A stretch of DNA of 64,000 nucleotides from Anaerolineae bacterium (GTDB lineage Bacteria; Chloroflexota; Anaerolineae; Aggregatilineales; Aggregatilineaceae), in NCBI GenBank assembly GCA_016930015.1, contig JAFGHR010000062.1:41949-105948 (forward strand), given 5' to 3'. The position numbers were made by a program, and so were the translations under genes. The notes under the pieces are model-generated. The model searched no databases and was not told the origin of the DNA. It was given only the letters and a program-made list of their open reading frames with translations. Shown in pieces: positions 51,526 through 63,571 of the stretch (its first letter is position 1; every line of letters starts with the position of its first letter).

Positions 51526-52776
51526 TTACAGCACCTGGTACGACTGGTCATTACGATAATAAATCGCGACGGGCGTGCCGGGTTGGGGCAAAGCCGCGTT
51601 TTTCAGGTCGTTGCGGATGCGGCTGGACTGGTTGACCATCATACGACCGCTCGGTGACCGGAAGCGGTAGCGCAGTTTGACGTTATAGTCGCCGTCATCG
51701 TCCAGCGTGCCGGGACACGTCACGACTTCGCCTTTGATCAGGTGTGTAGCGCGTGCTGCCGCGCGTGGTTGGCGGCGTTGGAGCAGTCCCGCTACCAGCA
51801 GCACCAGCAGCAGCGCGGTCAGCGTGACGGCGATCACACTCAGCCAGTTGCGACTCAAATCGCCGGGATCGCTGTATCCCTCCAGGTATGATATGTCCGG
51901 CGAATCCGGCAAAAATGTCACCGTGATAGTCTGCTGTTTGTGTAACCCCTCAAAGTCAGTTTGGGTGATGCGCTGTTCGTCGGTATACGTCGGGGTGTCG
52001 TCGCCACCCGGCGCAAAACTGTACACGGCGTAATAGCGGCTGTCGCCGCCGCGTACCAACAGGTCGGTGATCGTCGCCTGGACGGAGACGCCATCCTGGC
52101 GCAGTTGGTACCAGGGCAGCCAGCGCGGCAGCAGCAAGCCCCACAACACGCCGACCACCACCAGCAGCACGGCAATAACTGAAAACGTCGAGCGCCCGCT
52201 TTTGCTGCGCCGGGTTTCGGCCAAACGGTGCATTTCTTTGGCGACAAACGCCGCGTTGGCCGGGTTGAGCAGGAAGTAATTTCCCTGGCGCTGAACTGGC
52301 GGGCGCGGGCGGGCGGATTTTTTGGCGCTGGCGCGCGCGGCTTTTGCCTGGGAGCGTCGTGTCTGCCGGGATGACGGCGCGGACTTTTTCTTGCGCCGTT
52401 TTGTCTTGGGAACAGGTGCCGCCGCTGCCGGAGTTTCTGTCACTGCGGGAGCTGCCGCCGCTGCCGGAGCCGGAGTCGGTTCTGTTGGGGGTTCCGGTGG
52501 CGGCGCGGCGGCGGTTTCTGTGAGTGTGACCGCCTCCGGTGCCGCCTGAGCGGGTTGAGGAGCCGGTGCCGCCTGTTCGTGCAAAATGCGCTGGGCCAGA
52601 TCGCGCACCCCGGCATCGGGATCTTTCTGGCACAGGTATTCGAATACCTGGTGTATACGGGGATCGGCTTTCAATCCCCTCAGCACAGCAATCGCCTGTT
52701 TACGTTCTGCCGGGTCGGCGCTGCGCAGCAGGTGCAGGCTGCGTAATATCGCGGTGGGATCAGGTGTTTCAGACAT
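51526..52776 (-). CDS. Membrane protein with HEAT-like N-terminus and DUF3592-like C-terminal region
   Basis: From the ATG at 52776 the product has 416 residues; the longer frame to 52827 has no ribosome-binding site. A helical repeat-like N-terminus (SADPAERKQAIAVLRGL, DPDAGVRDLAQRIL) is of the HEAT type. An Ala/Pro/Thr-rich stretch of about 90 residues and a Lys/Arg cluster follow, then two TM helices flanking a beta-rich extracytoplasmic domain (VQATITDLLVRGGDSRYYAVY). A second beta domain closes the protein (YNVKLRYRFRSPSGRMMV). The repeated beta unit resembles DUF3592. Function unknown. Confidence 0.7.
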   Translation of the reverse strand: MSETPDPTAILRSLHLLRSADPAERKQAIAVLRGLKADPRIHQVFEYLCQKDPDAGVRDLAQRILHEQAAPAPQPAQAAPEAVTLTETAAAPPPEPPTEPTPAPAAAAAPAVTETPAAAAPVPKTKRRKKKSAPSSRQTRRSQAKAARASAKKSARPRPPVQRQGNYFLLNPANAAFVAKEMHRLAETRRSKSGRSTFSVIAVLLVVVGVLWGLLLPRWLPWYQLRQDGVSVQATITDLLVRGGDSRYYAVYSFAPGGDDTPTYTDEQRITQTDFEGLHKQQTITVTFLPDSPDISYLEGYSDPGDLSRNWLSVIAVTLTALLLVLLVAGLLQRRQPRAAARATHLIKGEVVTCPGTLDDDGDYNVKLRYRFRSPSGRMMVNQSSRIRNDLKNAALPQPGTPVAIYYRNDQSYQVL

Positions 52777-52814
52777 CGAACTGGTTTTCCCTGGTTTTCC
52801 ATTTTTATGTGGCC

Positions 52815-52841
52815 GATATCTCACCACGGGGGCGAGATATC
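52815..52841. repeat. Inverted repeat GATATCTC-N11-GAGATATC
   Basis: Perfect 8-base arms lie in the 95-base gap between the PLD-family gene and the downstream membrane-protein gene. It could be a terminator or RNA-processing hairpin; no T-run follows on the minus strand. Confidence 0.5.
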
Positions 52842-52871
52842 AGCGTGTTATGTTCACTGCCCGCCTGAACG

Positions 52872-54095
52872 TCAGCAGTCGAACGCATCGTCCGGCGGGT
52901 TTTCCGCTTCGGCCCAGCGCCGGTCAAACTCGTTCAGGTACGCCTGGGCGATATCGCGATTGTAGATGATAAGTGAGTTTTCGTCGTTGTCATTCGCCGC
53001 ATTATTCGAGAAGTTGAACGATCCCATCACCACGATCGACTCGTCGATGATGAATACCTTGTGATGCAGGATATCCGGGTTGCCGTCCTGGCGCACCGGC
53101 AGCCCCGCACAGAACATGTCTTTTACAAAACGCCGCTGGCTGGTTTCGACAATGCCCATGACATCCAGCTCGCCGGACTGGGCACGGCGGATCATGGGTT
53201 CCATCAAGTCGTCACGGGTCAGCGAAAACGCCATAAAACGCACCGAATGCGCGTTTTCGATCAGCGCGACCAACTTTGACGGTAAATCCCCTTCGGACTC
53301 AAACACGGTTTCGATGACCGTGCCTTCGATCGTGATGCTCGGATTGGGCACTGTGTTGGGTGACGTGGTGCCAAAGCTGCCCTCGAACAATTCTTGAAAC
53401 TCGGCGCTGTAATTCTGGGCCAGCCGGGTCGAGCGAATCAGCATGGCGTTGTTGTTATTGTTGTAAATGCCATTGTGCGTGATGTTGGTCGATCCTGTCC
53501 ACACGTACAGGCTGTCGATCACAAAAAACTTGTTGTGCATGAACCCGCCGCGATTCCCATCAGACACGACGGGGATATCGGCGAATTCCAGTTCTTCGAC
53601 CGTGCCGTCCGGGGACTCCAGGCCGTGCTCGCCGTCGGTCACCACGCGCACCATAACGCCGCGTTCATGCGCCTGGATCAACGCTTGCGTCACCGGCTCG
53701 GAGTTCAGCTCAAACACGGCGGCGTCGATGCTGGTTTGCGCCCCGTTGATGGTGGTAATCAGCGCGTTTTCCAGCGGCGAGTCGGTGAACCGGCTGCTGT
53801 CGGTCGTGTTGATCGGGCTGGTGAAGTATATCTGGAACCAGCCGCCATCATAACCGCCGGGAATCGACACCATGTTTCCGGCGGGCGGCAGTTCGGCAAT
53901 GGCGGTCAGGTTGATCACTGGCGTAGCTGTGCCAGTGCCTTCTTCCTCGTTCAGCACGTCGATACCCAGTACGTACTGGGCAAGCAGCACGATCACGATC
54001 AGGACAAACCCGGTGACCGTACCGAGCGTGACACGCTGGGTGTTGGTGATTTTTTGATCCGGACGGCGCTTCCGCCGGCTGCTTGAATTACTCAT
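52872..54095 (-). CDS. Membrane-anchored phospholipase D superfamily protein (two HKD motifs)
   Basis: The 407-residue protein has an N-terminal TM helix (about 24-44) after a basic cytoplasmic tail. Two complete HKD motifs are present: HNKFFVID (His187, Lys189, Asp194) followed by GSTNIT, and HHKVFIID (His344, Lys346, Asp351) followed by GSFNFS. The motifs and the downstream Asn/Ser and Glu residues are those of active PLD enzymes. The PLDc_2 form with this layout covers both phospholipases and Nuc-type nucleases. The domain faces outward. The gene overlaps the preceding one by eight bases, so the two are co-translated. Confidence 0.85.
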   Translation of the reverse strand: MSNSSSRRKRRPDQKITNTQRVTLGTVTGFVLIVIVLLAQYVLGIDVLNEEEGTGTATPVINLTAIAELPPAGNMVSIPGGYDGGWFQIYFTSPINTTDSSRFTDSPLENALITTINGAQTSIDAAVFELNSEPVTQALIQAHERGVMVRVVTDGEHGLESPDGTVEELEFADIPVVSDGNRGGFMHNKFFVIDSLYVWTGSTNITHNGIYNNNNNAMLIRSTRLAQNYSAEFQELFEGSFGTTSPNTVPNPSITIEGTVIETVFESEGDLPSKLVALIENAHSVRFMAFSLTRDDLMEPMIRRAQSGELDVMGIVETSQRRFVKDMFCAGLPVRQDGNPDILHHKVFIIDESIVVMGSFNFSNNAANDNDENSLIIYNRDIAQAYLNEFDRRWAEAENPPDDAFDC

Positions 54096-54810
54096 GTGTT
54101 TCTTCTTCTCCTGTGGACGGCGTGTGTTTGCGCCTGGGTAGCGTCAGGCCGGTACTCGGCCCCTCAGATGGTGGTGTGTCGGTCGGAAACACCGATTCGG
54201 ATAATGGTTTAGGGCTGTCCGGCTGGCTCTCGGTCGGCGGTGCTGAAATTGGGAATACCGGTTCGGATAATGGTTTAGGGCTGTCCGGCTGGCTTTCGGA
54301 CGGTGGTGCTGAAATTGGGAATACCGGTTCGGATAATGGTTTAGGGCTGGCCGGTTGGCTTTCAGATGGCGGAGTCAGGCGTGCGGTCAGCATTTGGATC
54401 AGGTCGCCGTTGTTATGGTTGGCATGCTCTGCGATCCAGGCCGCGATCTCGTCATCGGATAGGGCCGGTGCGTCCGGGCCGTGTACATCCTGGCTGAGCG
54501 CGTTGATCTTCCCGAAGGTGCGAGTCAGCCAGTTGGCATCTTTTTCGTGCCGGTACACCACCACCCACGTGATGCGCGTCATCAAGCGTGTGAGCGCATA
54601 GGCCGTATTGCTGACCTGTTCCTCGTCGGTGGGCGGGGCACCCGGCGCAGCTAGCCGTTTGCCGATCTGTTCGGCCTGGGCTGCGCCCCAGTCGATCAAC
54701 GGGAGCGCTTCATCGTCGTTGAGCCCTTCACGCAGCGCGCTGTTGTCGGCGATGGTGTCGAGGATATGCTGGACCCAACGCGCGGGTTCTTCAGCTTGCA
54801 AGGGTGACAT
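54088..54810 (-). CDS. Unknown soluble protein with three 22-residue C-terminal repeats
   Basis: The 240-residue protein has a helical N-terminal domain (about 1-150; includes RLMTRITWVVVYRHEKDANWL). The tail is made of 22-residue repeats beginning PPSESQPDSPKPLSEPVFP and ending in short acidic residues. I do not recognise the N-terminal domain. The repeats are Pro/Ser/Glu-rich and disordered, like a linker or docking region. The stop overlaps the PLD gene start by eight bases; this is the first gene of the minus-strand set. Confidence 0.65.
   Translation of the reverse strand: MSPLQAEEPARWVQHILDTIADNSALREGLNDDEALPLIDWGAAQAEQIGKRLAAPGAPPTDEEQVSNTAYALTRLMTRITWVVVYRHEKDANWLTRTFGKINALSQDVHGPDAPALSDDEIAAWIAEHANHNNGDLIQMLTARLTPPSESQPASPKPLSEPVFPISAPPSESQPDSPKPLSEPVFPISAPPTESQPDSPKPLSESVFPTDTPPSEGPSTGLTLPRRKHTPSTGEEETHE
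54180..54393. repeat. 66-bp tandem repeat, about three copies, inside the 54088 gene
   Basis: TTCGGATAATGG recurs at 54196, 54262 and 54328, exactly 66 bases apart, with almost identical intervening sequence. The near-identity at DNA level indicates recent expansion; each unit encodes 22 residues in frame. Confidence 0.85.
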
Positions 54811-54960
54811 ACGCTTCTGTGTTCCTAACTAGTAGACCGAGCATAATTCAAACCTGATTGTAATGGCAGCGTCGAACACGGGCAACCGGGCACGATCACC
54901 AAATTCTAACCGCGCGGGTACGGGTTTCATACAGGCTCGCCGTCCAGCCGCCGGATGAGG

Positions 54961-54966
54961 TATACT
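54961..54966 (+). promoter_or_regulatory. -10 element TATACT for the M29-type aminopeptidase gene
   Basis: GAGGTATACTCG lies 50 bases before ATG 55017, in the divergent spacer. It is one of the TATACT-type elements recurring in this window. Confidence 0.4.
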
Positions 54967-55016
54967 CGATGTGGAAAACAAGCGGTCGCGGGCCAAAACA
55001 GGAGATCGAACGACAC

Positions 55017-56006
55017 ATGGCCTATCCACTATGGGTTAAGAATATCGTTGACGTATGTATGGCGATCCGGCCCGGCGAAAACGTGCTGTTGATCACCGAT
55101 GAACCGATGGACATGATGCGGCGTGAACTGGTCAGCCGTATGGCCGAAGTCGGCGTGAGTGAGTTGTGGTCGTATACCGTTACGGACGCCGTGCGCCCGC
55201 TGCCGCACTATCCCGCGATGCTGTACGACCTGGCGCGGCAGGCGGACGTGGTGCTGATCTTTGAGCACCGCCGCAACCCGGAGATCGAAACGCCGCGCGC
55301 GCTGGAAATGGTGCAGGCGGTCGAAGATGGGAACGCTCGTTTTGCATCCGGCCCGATGATCAACCCCGATATCCTCGAACACGAATTGAGCGCCGATTAC
55401 CAGCAGATCGCCGAGATCACCAACCGGATGGGCGACCGGCTGGAAGGGCGGTCACACGTGCGGATCACAACGGCGTTGGGCACCGACCTGCACATGGACA
55501 TCACCGGGCGCCAGGTGATGCGTGATACCGGGCTGTTTCATAACCCGCGTGACAATGGCAACCTTCCGGCGGGCGAATGTTATGTCGCGCCCATCGAAGA
55601 CCGGACCAACGGCGTGTTTGTGGTCGATAAAAGTTATCCCGGCATTCTGATCAAAGACCCGATCCGGCTGACGGTTCAGGATGGCTGTGTGATGGAAATC
55701 GGCGGCGGGCGTGAGGCGCGCCAGCTTCTCGACTTGATCGAACAGGGCGAGCAAAAACCGTTTGGCGAAGGCTGCCGCGTGGTGTGTGAACTGGGCATCG
55801 GCACCAATCCTAACGCGCGTTTGCAAGGTAATGTGCTGACCGACGAAAAGGTAATGGGTACGGTGCACATTGCCATCGGGCATAACGCGCTGGACTCTTA
55901 CGGCGGGCAGAATCGCGCCCCGCTGCACCTGGACGGCGTGATCGGTGCGCCGACGCTGATCGTAGACGGTGAAACATTGATCAAAGATGGTGATTATCTG
56001 GTTTAA
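55017..56006 (+). CDS. M29-family (thermophilic) aminopeptidase
   Basis: ATG 55017 follows AGGAG; an earlier in-frame ATG at 54969 overlaps the promoter region. The 329-residue cytosolic protein has GENVLLITDEP near the N-terminus and the metal-binding and catalytic C-terminal block ELGIGTNPNARLQGNVLTDE, then VMGTVHIAIGHN, as in leucyl aminopeptidase/aminopeptidase T (M29). It is shorter at the N-terminus than the 400-residue enzymes. The related dihydroxypyridine dioxygenase fold (NicX) is an alternative. It lies 41 bases ahead of an epimerase gene, with which it may be co-transcribed. Confidence 0.8.
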   Translation: MAYPLWVKNIVDVCMAIRPGENVLLITDEPMDMMRRELVSRMAEVGVSELWSYTVTDAVRPLPHYPAMLYDLARQADVVLIFEHRRNPEIETPRALEMVQAVEDGNARFASGPMINPDILEHELSADYQQIAEITNRMGDRLEGRSHVRITTALGTDLHMDITGRQVMRDTGLFHNPRDNGNLPAGECYVAPIEDRTNGVFVVDKSYPGILIKDPIRLTVQDGCVMEIGGGREARQLLDLIEQGEQKPFGEGCRVVCELGIGTNPNARLQGNVLTDEKVMGTVHIAIGHNALDSYGGQNRAPLHLDGVIGAPTLIVDGETLIKDGDYLV

Positions 56007-56047
56007 CACAGTTGGTACATAGCAGGTGATTCAGGAGTGAGACAGGC

Positions 56048-57027
56048 ATGATCACGGCACTGGTTACCGGTGGCACCGGCTTTGTAGGATCACATATCGC
56101 GCGCGAACTGGTCGAGCGCGGCTACCAGGTGCGCATTCTGCGGCGCACAACCAGCCGCCTGGACGCGGTACACGATATCACCTGTGAGCATGTCGTGGGT
56201 GACGTGCTGGACATGGACTCGCTGTTAGCCGCGATGGACGGTGTTGATTGGGTGTTCCACGTGGCCGCCGTGGCCGATTACTGGCGCAGTGATCCGGATC
56301 GTATTTATGCCGTCAACGTGGACGGTACGCGCAACGTGTTACATGCCGCCGAACAGCAGGGTGTCAAGCGCGTGATCGTGACCAGCAGTGCGGCGGCGAT
56401 GGGGTTTCGCGATGACCTGCGCCCGGTCGATGAAAGCGTGCGCTTTAACCAGGATCAGCACCTGACACCCTACGGGCACAGCAAGTTTTTAGCCGAGGCC
56501 GAGGTATTCCGCGCGATCCGGCGCGGGCTGGACTGCGTGATCCTGAACCCGTCTGTCATCATCGGGCCGGGTGATCTCAACCAGATTTCGAGCAGTGTCG
56601 TGGTCGAGATGGCGCGGGGCAACGTGCCGCCCACGATTCCGCCCGGCGGCGTGACCGTGATCGATGTGCGCGACGTGGCGGCGGCGCACGTGTCGGCGGC
56701 GGAGCGTGGCCGCACCGGCGAACGTTACCTGCTCGGTTCGGTGGATCTGACGCACAAAGCGTGGCTGCGCCTGACCGCGCACGCGGTCCGGGGCCGGATG
56801 CTGGCGATCCCGCTCCCGGCATGGCTGGTGCAGATCGTGGCCGTGGCGGCGGACATCCTGCGCAAATACGGCGTACCGGTGCCGATTGAAGGTAACCAGC
56901 TCCGGCTGAGCACACGCATGGTATTTTTTAACTGCCAGAAATCCTGGCGCGAACTGGGCGAACCGCAGATTCCGATCCGCCAGAGCCTGGAAGACACGTT
57001 CGCCTGGTACAAAGCTCACGGCGATGT

Positions 57028-57031
<4 letters not shown>
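56048..57031 (+). CDS. NAD(P)-dependent extended SDR epimerase/reductase (dihydroflavonol-reductase-like)
   Basis: The 327-residue protein begins ALVTGGTGFVGSHIAREL (TGxxGxxG). VFHVAAVADYW and NVDGTRNVLHAA follow, with a catalytic TSSAAAMG and the active YxxxK in YGHSKFLAE (Tyr142, Lys146). LNPSVIIGPGD comes after. This is the dihydroflavonol-4-reductase/hopanoid-associated sugar epimerase group; the substrate is not indicated. The stop overlaps the next gene (ATGA), which is a DNA methyltransferase, an unusual coupling between a metabolic enzyme and a DNA-modifying enzyme. Confidence 0.85.
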
Positions 57032-59305
<2,274 letters not shown>

Positions 59306-59337
59306 GATAAAACCGGCTGAGCGTGAGGTGTTGGCGT

Positions 59338-59370
59338 GTGATTAATCACGCGTGGTTAATCACGCGTGAT
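59338..59370. terminator. Nested palindromes and hairpin between convergent genes
   Basis: A 10-bp stem (59345-59354 with 59361-59370, loop GTTAAT) overlaps the palindrome GTGATTAATCAC (59338-59349) and a 13-bp direct repeat. It spans the stop of the EamA gene, so it is likely a bidirectional terminator. Confidence 0.5.
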
Positions 59371-60228
59371 CAGGAGAATACTGCCCAGGATCAGCACAAT
59401 GCCCGCTGCGCCCAGGCCGTTGGGAATCTCGCTGAACAACAGCACGCCGATCACGATCCCGCTGACCGGCTCAAACAGGGCAGTTACGCTGACTACCTGG
59501 GCGCTGATACGCTGCAAGCCCATGAAATAGAACAGGTACGACAGCCCCAACGAAAATACCCCCAGCGGAACCAACATATGCAGGTTGGCCGTCACGCTGT
59601 CCCAGGGAGTTTGCAGCGCCCACGGCAGCAGGATTAACATAATCATGCCGTTGGTCCACAGGGATTGAGTCAGGCCGTGGATGCTCCCGCGCAGCGAGCG
59701 GCTGATCAGCATCGCGACAGCATACGTAAAACCCGACAGCGCCGCCGCCGCAATACCCCCCAGGGCCGACCATTTGAGTTCCAGGTGAGCCGGGTCGGAC
59801 ACAAAAAGGATGCCGGTCACGGCTAATACCAGGCTGGGCCACGTATAGCGGGCGCGCGGTTCGTGGATCACCCAGGGAGCGAGCACGGCCACGTATACCG
59901 GCGTGGTATTCACCAGCAGCGCGGCAATAGCGGCGGTCGTGTGCTGGATCGCGTAGGTGTACAGCACCACGGTCATGCTGACCATCACGCCCAGCGGCAG
60001 CAGGGTTTTGATCGCGCCCCGGTACGAGTGAATGTGCAGCGGTTCGGGGGTGCGTACCAGCAGCGTACACAGAAACAATAAGGCAAACAGGGCGCGGTAA
60101 AAGGCAATCGTCGTCGTGTTGAGGCCGTCGGTCCAGCGCGTAAAGGGGATCGCCAGGCTGAAGCAAAAGGCCCCGATGATAACCAGGAAAATGCCTTGCC
60201 AGTTGGTTTTTGAGTCGGTTGTGATCAA
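59356..60228 (-). CDS. EamA/DMT-superfamily transporter (10 TM)
   Basis: The 290-residue protein has ten hydrophobic helices in two homologous EamA halves: LFLVIIGAFCFSLAIPFTRW-like at the N-terminus, and the second half beginning around residue 150. Loop motifs such as RALFALLFL and EPVSGIVIGVLLFSE are typical. It starts at TTG 60228 with no clear ribosome-binding site. It exports or imports small metabolites (amino acids, nucleotides or sugars in the family). Substrate unknown. The upstream 78-base spacer contains a hairpin. Confidence 0.88.
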   Translation of the reverse strand: MITTDSKTNWQGIFLVIIGAFCFSLAIPFTRWTDGLNTTTIAFYRALFALLFLCTLLVRTPEPLHIHSYRGAIKTLLPLGVMVSMTVVLYTYAIQHTTAAIAALLVNTTPVYVAVLAPWVIHEPRARYTWPSLVLAVTGILFVSDPAHLELKWSALGGIAAAALSGFTYAVAMLISRSLRGSIHGLTQSLWTNGMIMLILLPWALQTPWDSVTANLHMLVPLGVFSLGLSYLFYFMGLQRISAQVVSVTALFEPVSGIVIGVLLFSEIPNGLGAAGIVLILGSILLITRD

Positions 60229-60252
60229 TTAGGGCTTATCCGGGTCAGGTGG

Positions 60253-60284
60253 ACACAGCGGGACACAACCGTGTCTCGCTGTGT
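60253..60284. terminator. Hairpin downstream of the VWA gene
   Basis: A 14-bp stem (60253-60266 with 60271-60284) has a four-base loop and one G-U pair. It follows the VWA-domain gene stop and precedes the transporter gene on the same strand. Confidence 0.55.
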
Positions 60285-60308
60285 GTTGGGTGCCGTTTGA
60301 TGTGGCGG

Positions 60309-61241
<933 letters not shown>

Positions 61242-61267
61242 GTCATCCGGCTGACCGAGGTTTTCGG

Positions 61268-62374
61268 TCAGCTTCTCACTTTTTTTTCTTGTGAGTCCGA
61301 CTCAGATGACTGAGCGCTTGTTTCTGTTGTCTGTTCTTCGAACTCTTCAGCGATCTGGTTCAGCCGTTCCTCAAGCTCGCCCTCATACAGCGTCGCCTCA
61401 GAGAATGGGCCGCGCTTGATACGGTGGGGCAGGGCCAGTTCGGCAGCCAGCAGGATATCACGCTCGGTGATCGCGGTGCGGCCCTGGAAAGCCGCGTGGG
61501 CGCGGGCTGTCTTCAGGATGACGAGATCGGCGCGGTGGCCGTCAACGCCCAGCCCGGCGGTCAGGTTGGCGATGGTAAACAGGTCACGGTGCGTGTACTT
61601 GACACTGTCCACGATATGCCGCGCGGCTCCGATCTGGCCGGACAGTTCGGTTTCTTGCGGCAGCCACTCGCGGCGGAAGGATTCGGCGTCGGCGTCAAAG
61701 GCGATGTGCCGTTCCAAAATAGCCATACGTTCAACCGCGTTAGCCAGGCCGCGCACGTCCACCGACAGCGCGAACCGGTCCAGAAGCTGGGGCCGCAGCT
61801 CGCCTTCTTCCGGGTTCATGGTGCCGACCAGGATAAAACGGGCGGGGTGCTGGAAACTGATGCCTTCACGCTCCACGACGTTCACTCCCATGGCCGCCGA
61901 GTCAAGCAGCAGGTCCACGACGTGATCGTCTAGCAGGTTCACCTCGTCCACGTACAGAATGCCACGGTTCGCCGCGGCCAGTACGCCGGGATCGAACTGG
62001 CGCTCGCCTTCCTGAATGGCCTTTTCGATATCCAGGGTGCCAACGACACGGTCTTCCGTCGCGCTGATCGGCAGGTCTACCAGGCGGGTGCGGCGGTGGG
62101 CGACCGGCAGAACATCGCCACCTGCGAGCCGATCGCGGCATTCGTCGCACAGCCGTTCGGGCTGATGCGGGTTGCAGTTGAAGCGGCAGTCGGAGACAAC
62201 TTCGATATCGGGCAGCAGGGCCGCCAGGGCGCGGGCCGCTGTTGATTTTGCCGTACCGCGTTCGCCACGGATCAAAACCCCGCCGATGCTGGGGTTCACG
62301 GCGTTAAGGATCAGGGCGCGTTTCATGCGTTCCTGGCCGACGATGGCGGTGAAGGGGTAAACAGCTTGTCGCAC
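61268..62374 (-). CDS. AAA+ ATPase of magnesium chelatase subunit I type (ChlI/BchI)
   Basis: GTG 62374 has GAGG six bases upstream. The 368-residue protein has Walker A GERGTAKST (37-45), Walker B GILYVDEVNLLDDHVVDLLL, a sensor-1 Asn in LVGTMNPEEGELRPQLLDRF and an Arg finger region, the exact order of ChlI. It has a distinctive Cys-rich insert after Walker A (CRFNCNPHQPERLCDEC) of the kind seen in archaeal and non-photosynthetic homologues. The C-terminal helical domain has an acidic tail. No ChlH/CobN gene is present in the window. With the VWA protein it likely forms a metal-insertion or chaperone ATPase. Confidence 0.9.
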   Translation of the reverse strand: MRQAVYPFTAIVGQERMKRALILNAVNPSIGGVLIRGERGTAKSTAARALAALLPDIEVVSDCRFNCNPHQPERLCDECRDRLAGGDVLPVAHRRTRLVDLPISATEDRVVGTLDIEKAIQEGERQFDPGVLAAANRGILYVDEVNLLDDHVVDLLLDSAAMGVNVVEREGISFQHPARFILVGTMNPEEGELRPQLLDRFALSVDVRGLANAVERMAILERHIAFDADAESFRREWLPQETELSGQIGAARHIVDSVKYTHRDLFTIANLTAGLGVDGHRADLVILKTARAHAAFQGRTAITERDILLAAELALPHRIKRGPFSEATLYEGELEERLNQIAEEFEEQTTETSAQSSESDSQEKKVRS

Positions 62375-62536
62375 GATATACCTCGTCTATCTCAATTCTG
62401 AATCGAGTTGGTTATTATAACGCAGTCCGGGTGATGGGGCATAGTCAATTTTGCCATCGGGTGAGGTGATTTTTTCCCGGTGATGGGCCGTTCGATTCAC
62501 TGTTATGTGATCACGTGATCCCGGCGGTTTAAATAC

Positions 62537-62563
62537 CAACCGGCAGGTCAGGCCCGCCGGTTG
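62537..62563 (-). terminator. Terminator-like hairpin after the aldo/keto reductase
   Basis: CAACCGGC and GCCGGTTG form a perfect 8-bp stem with an 11-base loop. On the minus strand a GTATTTAAA stretch follows. Confidence 0.55.
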
Positions 62564-62599
62564 TGTGTATGTTGATCATGTCGATTCGGCCAAAACGGG

Positions 62600-63571
62600 T
62601 TACTGCGACCACTCGGTCACCGTGCGGTCCCAACGATGCTTGTGCAGTTCGGCCAGCAGCGCAGCATCCAGCCCGCCTTTATCGCTGCACGCGATGTTGG
62701 CTTCGACGTGCCGCAGCTTGCGCATGCCGGGGATAATGGTGCTCACGGTTGGATTCGACAGGATGAAGCGCAGCGCCATTTCCGGCATGGTCATGCCGTC
62801 GGGGATCAGCGGGCGCAGGGCTTCAGCGTGATCCACTGAGGCGTTGAGGTTTTCGGGCACAAAGTAAGAATTGCGCCAGTCACCGCCCGGCCACGTTGTG
62901 TCTTTGGTGAGATTACCGGTCAGCGTGCCTTCATCGAACGGTACGCGCGCGATAATGGCAATGTCCAGTTCTTCGGCCAGCGGAAACAGGTTGTCTTCTG
63001 GCGCCTGGTCAAAAATGTTGTAGATCACCTGCACGGCGTCAATATAACCGGTGCGCAGCGTGTCGAGCACGTTATCCGGCTCCCAGCGGTTGACGCTGAC
63101 GCCGAATGCCTTGACCACGCCTTCCCGTTTGAGGTCATCTACTGCCCGCTGCCATGTTTCTGCCCCGGCCCATCCGTCTTCCCATACATGAAACTGCATC
63201 AGGTCCAGGCTGTCGAGGCCCAGGTTTTCCAGGCTTTTATACGTGTATTCTTTGATATGCTCAGCCGGGAACGTATCCTGTATGTTAAAATCCGGTTTTG
63301 ACGGCCACTTGCGGTTTTTCGGTGGAATCTTGCTGGCGGTAATCAGCCTGGTATCGGGATGCGCCCGGACCAATTCGCCCAACAGCCGTTCGCTGTGTCC
63401 GCTGCCGTAGGCCCACGCGGTATCAAAAAAAGTGCAGCCCAGTTCGACAGCGCGTTCAAGTGAGCGCATAGACTCGGCATCATCCGAGCCGGTCCAGCCG
63501 CCCATGCCCCACATGCCATAGCCCATGTCGCTGACATCCCAACCCAGGCGTCCAAATTTACGATATTTCAT
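62600..63571 (-). CDS. Aldo/keto reductase
   Basis: The 323-residue TIM-barrel protein has the full catalytic tetrad: Asp50 and Tyr55 in FFDTAWAYGSGHSE, Lys81 in ITASKIPPKN and His128 in LMQFHVWED. The NADP-binding end (TIIPGMRKLRHVEANIA) is of the AKR general type. It is cytoplasmic and reduces a carbonyl with NAD(P)H; the substrate is unknown. GGAGGAGAAGAAGGT precedes the ATG, an excellent ribosome-binding site. It is a stand-alone minus-strand gene, with an A/T-rich upstream spacer and a terminator behind it. Confidence 0.9.
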   Translation of the reverse strand: MKYRKFGRLGWDVSDMGYGMWGMGGWTGSDDAESMRSLERAVELGCTFFDTAWAYGSGHSERLLGELVRAHPDTRLITASKIPPKNRKWPSKPDFNIQDTFPAEHIKEYTYKSLENLGLDSLDLMQFHVWEDGWAGAETWQRAVDDLKREGVVKAFGVSVNRWEPDNVLDTLRTGYIDAVQVIYNIFDQAPEDNLFPLAEELDIAIIARVPFDEGTLTGNLTKDTTWPGGDWRNSYFVPENLNASVDHAEALRPLIPDGMTMPEMALRFILSNPTVSTIIPGMRKLRHVEANIACSDKGGLDAALLAELHKHRWDRTVTEWSQ

